64,000 nucleotides of DNA, taken from Sphingomonas yantingensis. GTDB taxonomy: Bacteria > Pseudomonadota > Alphaproteobacteria > Sphingomonadales > Sphingomonadaceae. The position numbers were made by a program, and so were the translations under genes. This document shows positions 36,157-46,438 of this stretch, one piece after another. Position 1 is the stretch's first letter. Each line of letters begins with the position of its first letter. The stretch covers positions 1 through 64,000 of the forward strand of contig NZ_JACIJJ010000003.1 of NCBI RefSeq assembly GCF_014199325.1, read 5' to 3'. The notes beneath the pieces were generated by a model. The model made no database searches and had not been told where the DNA came from. It worked only from the letters and a program-made list of their open reading frames with translations.

Positions 36157-38102
36157 CAGAAGCGCGCGCGCACGCCGCCATAGGCGGCACGGCCATTGCC
36201 GACGAAGCTGAACACCTGCTCGTTCCGCTCGCCGACGAGGTTCTCGACCCGGCCGAACAACGAGAGCCGATCGGTCAGCTTGTAGTCGGCGGCGAGGTTG
36301 ACGATCACGAACTCCTCCAGCGACACGGTGACGGGGACGAAGCTGGGGTCGATGAACGCCAGATCGTCCTGCCGCCCGTTGTAGCGTGCGGTAAAGGTGC
36401 CCGAGAAGCGCTTGTCGGCGCTGAACGCGGTCACGTTGACGCTGCCGATATGGCGGGGACGCCGCACCTCGCGCACGCCGTTCTCGGTAGCGTCAGTGTA
36501 GGTGTAGGCGAGGTCGATCTTGAGCTGCTCGACCGGCCGCGCCGACACGAACGCCTCGACCCCGTGCTGCTTCGACCGCGTGGCGCGGTTCGACGGCGTC
36601 GCGACGAAATCGGGCGCGGGATAGGTGACGAAGATCTCGTCCTTCAGCCGGTTGTCGAAATATGTCGCGCCGAACGTCGCGCGGTCGCCGATCTGCTGAT
36701 CGAGCCCGGCTTCCCAACCCTCCGACTTTTCGGGGCGCAGGTTCGGGTTGCCGATGTACCGCCCGTCCGAATAGCCGAACAAGTCGAAATAGCCGGGGTT
36801 CTTGACGCCCGTGCCATAGGCGCCGCGTACGCGCAGGCCGAAGGGCAGGCGATATCCCGCCTGCGCCCGCCACGTCGTCGCGTCGGCGAAGCGATTGTTG
36901 GCGTCATGGCGGATGCTTGCCCCCGCCGACAGCGCCTCGCCCACCGTTAGTTCGTACTGGCCGACGAAGCCCCAGTTCTCGGTCGTGCGCCGACCCTGAA
37001 ACGCGAAGGGGGAGGGGGTGGTCGTCCGATATGCCTCATGCTCGTAATCGACTGCGGCGGACAGGCGGTGGCCGACGCGATCGTCGCCGAGGCGCAGGCC
37101 CGTTTCGTAGCTGCCCTTCCAGCGGCGACCCTTGTTGCCATAATCGAGGCCGGCGGGGGTCAGCCCCTGCCGAACGGTGTCGGCGACCTGCCCGGTCAGC
37201 GCATGCGTCCAGCGGCCATCCAGCAGCGAGAGGTCGCCGCGGACGAGGCCATAGGCGCCGTCGATTCTCGTGCGCACGCCGGGGCTATCGACGGTGTAGC
37301 CGAAGGTCGGGCTCGCCGGGTCGCCGTCGCTGTTGTTGGTCAGCGCGTCGGTATAGCTGTAGCGGCCGACCGCGGTCAGGCGGAGATTGTCGGCGGGCGT
37401 CCAGCTCGCCTTCGCGCTGCCCGAGGCGCTGGTGACGCCGACGTTGCGGACGCCGCCGCGCGCGGTCGGCTGGCCGTCGGTGCGGTAGACCGTGCCCGTC
37501 AGCGCATAGTCGATCGTGTCGCCCGCGCCAGCGATCCGGGCATTGCCCGCCAGCGTATCGAACGACCCGCCCTCCGCCCGGATCGAGACGCCCGGCGCCT
37601 CGCGTCCGGTCGCGGTGATGTAGTGAATGACGCCGCCGATCGCGTCGGAGCCGTAGAGCGACGATTGCTGCCCGCGCAGCACCTCGATCCGCGCGCCGTC
37701 GTCGGCGGCCAGCGTGTTCCAGTCGAACTCGCCCTGATACGGGTCCGACACCTCGATCCCGTCGACGAGGACGAGGACGTGGTTGCTCTCGGACCCACGG
37801 ATGCGCACCTGGGTCAGGCCGCCGCGCCCGCCGGTCTGGCTGACCGCGATGCCGGGCACGTCGCGCAGCGCGTCGCTGACGACCCGCACCTGTCGTTCCT
37901 GAAGGTCGTCGGCGGACAGGATGGTGAGCGAGGCGGGCACCTTCGACGCTTCGACCGCGCCGGCCGAGCGGGTGGCGGTGACGACGATCTCGTTGCCCTC
38001 GGCGTCGCGCGCCGGCTGGCTCGGATCGGTCTGTGCGGCGGCAGGTGCGGCAAACGCGGCTGTCGCGGCAAGCGCGATCAGCGAAATCTGGCTGGTATTC
38101 AT
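36156..38102 (-). CDS. btuB: TonB-dependent vitamin B12 receptor
   Basis: A 648-residue outer-membrane receptor. A signal peptide (MNTSQISLIALAATAAFAAPAAAQ) is followed by a TonB box (NEIVVTATR, about residues 37-45), a plug domain (DALRDVPGIAVSQTGGRGGL, RIRGSESNHVLVLVDGIEV) and a 22-strand barrel ending in Phe (AYGGVRARF). The plug sequence is close to the BtuB type. A cobalamin riboswitch lies in its 5' leader and sets the substrate. The gene is first of the btuB-F-C-D operon. The ATG at 38102 is 212 bases downstream of the riboswitch. Confidence 0.93.
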   Translation of the reverse strand: MNTSQISLIALAATAAFAAPAAAQTDPSQPARDAEGNEIVVTATRSAGAVEASKVPASLTILSADDLQERQVRVVSDALRDVPGIAVSQTGGRGGLTQVRIRGSESNHVLVLVDGIEVSDPYQGEFDWNTLAADDGARIEVLRGQQSSLYGSDAIGGVIHYITATGREAPGVSIRAEGGSFDTLAGNARIAGAGDTIDYALTGTVYRTDGQPTARGGVRNVGVTSASGSAKASWTPADNLRLTAVGRYSYTDALTNNSDGDPASPTFGYTVDSPGVRTRIDGAYGLVRGDLSLLDGRWTHALTGQVADTVRQGLTPAGLDYGNKGRRWKGSYETGLRLGDDRVGHRLSAAVDYEHEAYRTTTPSPFAFQGRRTTENWGFVGQYELTVGEALSAGASIRHDANNRFADATTWRAQAGYRLPFGLRVRGAYGTGVKNPGYFDLFGYSDGRYIGNPNLRPEKSEGWEAGLDQQIGDRATFGATYFDNRLKDEIFVTYPAPDFVATPSNRATRSKQHGVEAFVSARPVEQLKIDLAYTYTDATENGVREVRRPRHIGSVNVTAFSADKRFSGTFTARYNGRQDDLAFIDPSFVPVTVSLEEFVIVNLAADYKLTDRLSLFGRVENLVGERNEQVFSFVGNGRAAYGGVRARF

Positions 38103-38313
38103 CGGTAACAAGTTCCCCCGCGTTGCTCCAAAGGACACGGGTTCGGGGGCTGTTCGCGGACGAACGACGGCGCACAGGCGCAGCGGGAGCGAACGCGATG
38201 CCCCCGGGCGACCGGCACCGTTCACGACCCCCAAAGGCCGCGCGGCTTCGTCGCTCGAACGGAAGCATGTCCCGCGCCATGGCCATCCCCTGGACCGCAG
38301 CGATGAGCGACAG

Positions 38314-38502
38314 CGCCGGCAGGTCTCCTGGCTCGCGGGTCAAGGCTCGGCGGGCGCCTTCCCAGGTTTCCCCAGTGGCTGTGCCCGGCCATGCCGGACA
38401 CGTGCTCGCCTCGCTCGCCGCTTACAGTTGCAGGGACAGCTGCGGATTAGGGCCGATCGGGCCCGCACCGCATTCCCTTTGAAGCCCTTTCGGGCACCGG
38501 CG
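38314..38502 (-). promoter_or_regulatory. Cobalamin (adenosylcobalamin) riboswitch
   Basis: On the minus strand, conserved cobalamin-riboswitch blocks occur in order: aaagggaatgcggtg (38466-38482), then a segment reading tccgcagctgtccctgcaactgtaagcgg, then gccactgg (38372-38379), then a gggaaggc block, and finally aggagacctgcc (38319-38330). The terminal stem pairs cgccgg (38497-38502) with ccggcg (38314-38319). In this class the coenzyme form of B12 binds and reduces translation or transcription of uptake genes. The position upstream of btuB fits. Confidence 0.95.
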
Positions 38503-38588
38503 CGATCTTTGCCGTCCGGGCTGGCCCGGCCGACGCGCCGGCCTTTAGCGCAAGCGCGGGCGTCCGCAAGCGCAATCGGCGTACGGGC

Positions 38589-41627
<3,039 letters not shown>

Positions 41628-42033
41628 CAGTCCGCCCTAGCAGGAGCGGGCAGGCGAGGGCACCTGCTTTCTAGCCTATGTTGGTGATCCAAAATAATCA
41701 CACGCCAGGTCGGATGCAGTCGATGGCGACGCGGCGCGATTAAGCGCCGCTCCCCTCGCATCTTCAGACATTTCCCCAATCATGTTTACGTATGCTGCTG
41801 CGCTCGCCGCCGAGGTAAATCATGCTTGAAACCGCGACGCCATCGCACAGGGCGATCATTCTTTTTACTGTTCTCAAAATTGGTTGGAGCCGTATCTTGA
41901 GAAGAATTGCGAAGCCCGGAGAGCGTTCACATTTTCTGCGGCGGCCGCATTGTAACCCTTTACACGTCGCCATCGCCTGCATACCCCTGTCACCGGAGCA
42001 AAGCGGGCAACCCGCGCTGGGGAGGACGAGCGG
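41628..42033. other. Gene-free spacer between divergent kinase and sugar operon
   Basis: 406 bases without a supported gene. It contains the palindrome listed separately (41951-41964), an AT-richer stretch around 41820-41900 and a gggagga ribosome site just before the next start. It must hold the promoters for both divergent units, but I could not place -35 and -10 boxes with confidence. Confidence 0.6.
41951..41964. promoter_or_regulatory. Candidate operator palindrome TGTAA-N4-TTACA
   Basis: The sequence tgtaaccctttaca is a near-perfect inverted repeat about 70 bases upstream of the first gene of the 3-keto-sugar-type operon. It resembles LacI-type operators (TGTAAnCGnTTACA) but has CC rather than CG in the centre. 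No experimental support; the binder is unknown. Confidence 0.35.
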
Positions 42034-43284
42034 ATGGCCGCTGCGGAAGGTATCTATTCGGGCGCGGCGCGACCGGCGTCGGGCATGCTGACGGTGCGCC
42101 TCAGCGCATTGATGTTCATGCAGTTCTTTGTCTGGGGCGCGGGTGCGGTGACGCTCGGCCTGGTCATGCAGACGGTGGGCATCGGCGACCTCATTGCCAA
42201 CGCCTTTTCGGTAGGGCCGATCGCTTCGATCGTCGGCTCCTTCCTGCTCGGCATGGCCGCCACGCGCTTCCTCAGCCCCAAGATGCTGATGGTGATCCTG
42301 CATCTGGTCGGCGGCGTGCTGCTCTTCATCCTCCCGGGGTTCATCAATCCGGAGGGTGGCAGTACCTTCGTCTGGCTGCTGCTTTGCTACATGATCCTCT
42401 ACATGCCGACCGTGGGCCTCGCGAACACGATCGCGCTCAAGAGCTTCGGCGAGCGGGTCGATCGCTTTCCCTTCGTCCGCGCCTTCGGCACCATCGGTTG
42501 GATCGCCGCCGGCCTCATCATCGGCTGGGCGGGGCTATCGGCCAGCCCCGAGATTTTTCGCGTCGCCGCGGTCGTGTCGCTCGCGCTCGGCTTCTACAGC
42601 CTGACGCTTCCCAACGTAGAGGCCGATGCGCCGCAGGGTGGGAGCATCGTCCGCCAGGTACTGTGCGTCGAGGCGTTCGGGCTGCTCAAGCAGCGCTCGT
42701 TCCTGATCTTCGTCACCTGCGCCACGCTGATCTCGATCCCGCTTGCCATGTATTATGCCTATGCGTCGCCCTATGTCGGCGCGGCGGGGATCGAGAATGT
42801 CGGCGGCACGCTCGCCATCGGGCAGATGTCCGAGCTCGTCTTCATGTTCTCGATGCCGTTCCTCTATCGCCGCTTCGGCGTGAAGCCGCTGCTGCTCGTC
42901 GGCATGGCCGCCTGGGCGATCCGCTACGCGCTGTTCGCGATCGGTGACGGCGGGGCGGGGCTGTGGGCGGTCTATCTGGGCGTCGCGCTACACGGCATCT
43001 GCTACGACTTCTTCTTCGTCGCCGGTGCGATCTATACGCAAACGATTGCCGCGCCCAAGGGCGTGAACGCGCAGGCGCAGGGGATGCTGACGCTGTTCAC
43101 CTACGGCGTGGGCATGCTGCTCGGCTCGCAGATCGGCGGCATCCTCTATGCGCAGCTGCCCGCCAACCCGACCATTGCCGACTGGCAGGGGATGTGGGTC
43201 GCCCCCGCCATCGCCGCGGCGTTGATCGCGCTCATCTTCCAGTTCAGCTTCCGCGACAACAGCCGCGGCGGCATGCAGCCGTGA
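42034..43284 (+). CDS. MFS permease, nucleoside:H+ symporter-like
   Basis: A 416-residue twelve-helix major facilitator of the nucleoside/proton symporter (NHS) subgroup, related in pattern to NupG and XapB. Its N-terminal membrane helix reads LMFMQFFVWGAGAVTLGLVMQ. It contains FVRAFGTIGWIAAGLIIGW, GQMSELVFMFSMPFLYRRFG and LHGICYDFFFVAGAIYTQ, all typical of this group. Members next to 3-keto-glycoside genes are believed to import sugars or glycosides. It starts a six-gene operon; the next gene overlaps it by GTGA. Confidence 0.9.
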   Translation: MAAAEGIYSGAARPASGMLTVRLSALMFMQFFVWGAGAVTLGLVMQTVGIGDLIANAFSVGPIASIVGSFLLGMAATRFLSPKMLMVILHLVGGVLLFILPGFINPEGGSTFVWLLLCYMILYMPTVGLANTIALKSFGERVDRFPFVRAFGTIGWIAAGLIIGWAGLSASPEIFRVAAVVSLALGFYSLTLPNVEADAPQGGSIVRQVLCVEAFGLLKQRSFLIFVTCATLISIPLAMYYAYASPYVGAAGIENVGGTLAIGQMSELVFMFSMPFLYRRFGVKPLLLVGMAAWAIRYALFAIGDGGAGLWAVYLGVALHGICYDFFFVAGAIYTQTIAAPKGVNAQAQGMLTLFTYGVGMLLGSQIGGILYAQLPANPTIADWQGMWVAPAIAAALIALIFQFSFRDNSRGGMQP

Positions 43285-44192
43285 GGGTCACTCGCCGCAG
43301 CCTGATCGCCGCTGCGGCGGCGACACCGCTGGTCGCCGGGGCGGCCTGTGCCGAGGCGCCGCAGTCGAACGCCGCGCACTTCTCAATGAAGTTCGCGCCG
43401 CACGAGGGCAGCTTCGCGAGCCGCGGCGGGCGGATCGAACAGATCGCCTATGCCGCCGACCAGGGCTTCACCGCGTGGGAGGATAACGAGGCGGCGGGCC
43501 GCACCGTCGCCGAACAGACCGCGATGGCGAAGGCACTGGCGAGCCGCGGCATGACGATGGGCGTGTTTGTCGCCTCGATGCCGAAGTGGGGCGAGAGCCG
43601 TCCCCGCTTTGGCGCCGGCGACGCGGCCGAGCGCGACGCGTTCCTTGCCGACATCCGCGCCTCGCTCGACGTGGCCAAGCGCCTGAACGCCAGCCGCGCG
43701 ACGATCGTTACGGGCTTTCTCGATCCCAAGCTGCCGCTCGACATTCAGACCGCGCGCGTCGTCGACACGATGCGGCGCGCGGGCGATATCGTCACCAATT
43801 CGGGCCTGACGCTGGTGATGGAGCCGCTCAATACCCGAACCGATCATCCCGGCGTGTTCATGCAGACGATCGCGCAAGGCTTTGCGGTGGCGACCGCGGT
43901 CGACCGGCCGGGGATCAAGGTGCTGGCGGACTGCTATCACGAGCAGATCCAGTCGGGGAACCTGATCCCGTCGCTCGGCAACGCCTGGGACCAGATTGCC
44001 TATATCCAGTTCGGCGACAATCCCGGCCGCAAGGAGCCGGGGTCGGGCGAGGTGAATTACGGCAACATCGTCAAATGGCTCAAGTCGAAGCGCTATGACG
44101 GCGTGATCGGTATGGAGCATGGCAATTCGATCGACGGCCGCGCGGGGGAGGATCGGCTGATCGCCGCCTATCGCGCCGCCGATAAGGTGTGA
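43281..44192 (+). CDS. Exported TIM-barrel sugar isomerase/epimerase-like (hydroxypyruvate isomerase type)
   Basis: A 303-residue protein starting at GTG 43281, which overlaps the permease stop. A twin-arginine type signal (VTRRSLIAAAAATPLVAGAA) leads into an AP-endonuclease-2/xylose-isomerase-like barrel. Likely metal ligands are Glu in LVMEPLN, Asp in VLADCYHEQIQ and Glu in GVIGMEHGNSID. The pattern (FAPHEGSFASRGG, MGVFVASMPKWG) is the hydroxypyruvate-isomerase-like subgroup. In 3-keto-sugar clusters such barrels are candidates for isomerising or cleaving the ketosugar. The exact reaction is unknown. Confidence 0.8.
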   Translation: MRVTRRSLIAAAAATPLVAGAACAEAPQSNAAHFSMKFAPHEGSFASRGGRIEQIAYAADQGFTAWEDNEAAGRTVAEQTAMAKALASRGMTMGVFVASMPKWGESRPRFGAGDAAERDAFLADIRASLDVAKRLNASRATIVTGFLDPKLPLDIQTARVVDTMRRAGDIVTNSGLTLVMEPLNTRTDHPGVFMQTIAQGFAVATAVDRPGIKVLADCYHEQIQSGNLIPSLGNAWDQIAYIQFGDNPGRKEPGSGEVNYGNIVKWLKSKRYDGVIGMEHGNSIDGRAGEDRLIAAYRAADKV

Positions 44193-44203
44193 GGGGAGTG
44201 AGA

Positions 44204-45010
44204 GTGAAAGCCATCCGTCTGGCCGCGATCGCGGCGGTGGGGCTGGCCGGCGCGGCGACTGCGCAGGACAAGCCCGGGTTCAAGGACACGCCCGTCCTGC
44301 CGAACAATCAGTGGCGCGTCCACGACGCCGACCGCCCCTATCCGACCGTCGTGACGCCCGCCGCGCAGCCCGGCGGTGCCCCCGCGGATGCGGTCGTCCT
44401 GTTCGACGGCAAGTCGCTCGACGCCTGGAAAGCGGACAAGGCACCGTGGACGGTCGCCGACGGCGCGATGACCATTCCCAAGGGTGCCGGGCCGCTCACC
44501 ACGAAGCAGAGCTTCGGCGACGTCCAGCTCCACCTCGAGTTCCGCAGCCCCAACCCGCCGACCAAGACGTCGCAGGATCGCGGCAACAGCGGTATCTGGT
44601 TCATGGAACGCTACGAGATCCAGATCCTCGACGGCTATAACAACCCCACCTACGCCGACGGGACGGTGGGCTCGGTCTATGGCTTTAAGCCGGCGCTCGC
44701 CAACGCCTCGCGCAAGCCCGGCGAGTGGCAGAGCTACGACATCGTGTTCGAGCGGCCGCGCTTCGACGCGGCGGGCAAGCTGCTGCGTCCCGCCTACATC
44801 ACCGCGTTCCTGAACGGCGTGCTCGTCCAGAACCATCAGGCGATGCTGGGCACGACCGTGTGGCGCAAGGTCGCCAGCTACACCGCGCACGCCGACGCGC
44901 TGCCCATTCAGCTTCAGGATCACGACTCCCCCGTATCCTTCCGCAACATCTGGGTGCGCCCGCTGCCCGAGGCGGCGATCGCGCAGGACCTGCCAGGAGA
45001 GCCCAAGTGA
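44204..45010 (+). CDS. DUF1080 protein, 3-keto-disaccharide hydrolase-like
   Basis: A 268-residue exported protein. A signal peptide (VKAIRLAAIAAVGLAGAATA) is followed by a DUF1080 jellyroll with the hallmark VVLFDGKSLDAWKADKAPW and later GNSGIWFMERYEIQILDGYNNPTYADG. DUF1080 members include hydrolases that split 3-keto-glucosides. The GTG at 44204 follows aggggag; GTGs at 44189 and 44198 are alternatives. It is the third gene of the operon and would act in the periplasm on the oxidised glycoside. Catalytic residues were not assigned. Confidence 0.85.
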   Translation: MKAIRLAAIAAVGLAGAATAQDKPGFKDTPVLPNNQWRVHDADRPYPTVVTPAAQPGGAPADAVVLFDGKSLDAWKADKAPWTVADGAMTIPKGAGPLTTKQSFGDVQLHLEFRSPNPPTKTSQDRGNSGIWFMERYEIQILDGYNNPTYADGTVGSVYGFKPALANASRKPGEWQSYDIVFERPRFDAAGKLLRPAYITAFLNGVLVQNHQAMLGTTVWRKVASYTAHADALPIQLQDHDSPVSFRNIWVRPLPEAAIAQDLPGEPK

Positions 45011-45588
45011 TTATCGACCGCAGAACCGCGCTGGCCGGGGTGGCCGCGATGTTCGGGGCCGGGGCCTTTGCCCCGATCGCCCGCGCCGCCGCCACCGCCG
45101 CGCAGACCAAGGGTGCCGTCATCCCCGGCATCAGCGAAGGCCCGCCGAGCGTGGCGGTCTTCACACCAGCCCAGCGCGCGCTGCTGACCGCGCTGTCGGA
45201 GCGGGTGATCCCGACCACCGACACCCCGGGCGCGATCGCCGCGGGCGTGCCGCAATATATCGAGAAGCTGCTCGCCGACTGGTCGTACACCAAGGAGCGC
45301 GAGCCGGTGATCGCCGGCCTCGACGCGATCGACAAGCGGTCGATGGCCGACTTCAAGGTCGCGGGTGCCAAGGCGACGGCAAAGCAGCAGGACGCGCTCT
45401 TGACGCTGGCGATGAATGGCCAGATCCCCGGCGGCAAGGACTGGTTCGAGGCCTTCCGCCAGCTCGTCATCACCGGCTATTACACGTCCGAGATCGGCAT
45501 CACGCAGGAGCGCGAATACCTGCCCGTGCCCGGCGAGTATAACGGCGCCTTCCCCTATTCGCAGGTCAACAAGGTCTACAGCTCATGA
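45007..45588 (+). CDS. Gluconate 2-dehydrogenase subunit 3 family protein, Tat-exported
   Basis: A 193-residue protein starting at GTG 45007, overlapping the preceding stop (GTGA). A Tat-type signal (DRRTALAGVAAMFGAGAFA) precedes the family domain (FTPAQRALLTALSERVIPTTDTPGAIAAGVPQYIEKLL). In characterised flavoprotein dehydrogenases this small subunit accompanies a GMC catalytic subunit and carries the only export signal. It therefore probably carries the GMC protein at 46439 to the periplasm. Confidence 0.88.
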   Translation: MIIDRRTALAGVAAMFGAGAFAPIARAAATAAQTKGAVIPGISEGPPSVAVFTPAQRALLTALSERVIPTTDTPGAIAAGVPQYIEKLLADWSYTKEREPVIAGLDAIDKRSMADFKVAGAKATAKQQDALLTLAMNGQIPGGKDWFEAFRQLVITGYYTSEIGITQEREYLPVPGEYNGAFPYSQVNKVYSS

Positions 45589-46418
45589 TAAACCGGCGTA
45601 CCCTGATCGGCGGCGCGGGCGGCGCGCTCGCCCTTGCCGCCATGCCGCGCCTTGCCATGGGCGCGCAGCTCAAGGCGATCGGCCTCCAGCTCTATACCGT
45701 GCGCGAGCTGTTCCAGAAGGATCCCGTCAAGACGCTCGAGGCCGTTGCCCGCATCGGCTATCGCGAGGTCGAATATGGCGGCGGCGGTTACGACGCTATG
45801 GACCACAGGATGCTGCGCCGGACGATGGACCGGCTGAAGCTCAAGGCGCCGTCGGTGCATATCGGCTATGACGCGCTGCTCGCCGACCTGCCTAAGCAGA
45901 TCGCGATGGCGAAGACGCTGGGCGCCGACACCGTCATCCTGCCCTATATGAACGCCGAGTTCCGCAACGAGGCGGCGTGGAAGGCGGCGCTGCTCAACAT
46001 CAACCGCTTCGCGACCGAGATGAAGAAGGCGGGGCTCGGCTTCGGCTATCACAATCACGATTTCGAGTTCACGACGAAGGTCGGCGACAAGACGCTCTAC
46101 GACCTGCTGCTCGAGGCGACCGACCCGGCGCTGGTCAAGATCGAGCTCGACCTGTTCTGGGCGATCGTCGCGGGGCAGGACATGGGCGCGCTGCTCGACC
46201 GGCTCGCGCCGCGGCTCTACGCCTTCCACGTCAAGGACCAGCGCGCTGATGGCAAGATGACCGCGGTCGGCAGCGGCACCGTCGATTTCGGCAAGCTGTT
46301 CGCGCGCCCCTCGACCAAGAACGTCCGCCATTTCTATGTCGAGAATGACGAGGCGCCCGCGCCCTATCTCCCCGACATTACCACCAGCTTCAAGACGCTG
46401 CGCGCGCTGAAGTACTGA
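45585..46418 (+). CDS. Exported TIM-barrel sugar phosphate isomerase/epimerase-like
   Basis: A 277-residue protein; the ATG overlaps the preceding stop (ATGA). A Tat-like signal (NRRTLIGGAGGALALAAMPRLAMG) precedes a barrel of the xylose-isomerase-like/AP-endonuclease-2 type. Metal and catalytic residues appear in GFGYHNHDFEF, KIELDLFWAIVAGQD and AFHVKDQRADG. It differs from the first barrel in the operon in sequence, so the two are not duplicates. It is a candidate 3-ketosugar isomerase or epimerase. Confidence 0.85.
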   Translation: MINRRTLIGGAGGALALAAMPRLAMGAQLKAIGLQLYTVRELFQKDPVKTLEAVARIGYREVEYGGGGYDAMDHRMLRRTMDRLKLKAPSVHIGYDALLADLPKQIAMAKTLGADTVILPYMNAEFRNEAAWKAALLNINRFATEMKKAGLGFGYHNHDFEFTTKVGDKTLYDLLLEATDPALVKIELDLFWAIVAGQDMGALLDRLAPRLYAFHVKDQRADGKMTAVGSGTVDFGKLFARPSTKNVRHFYVENDEAPAPYLPDITTSFKTLRALKY

Positions 46419-46438
46419 GCGCGTACCGGGAGGGATTT

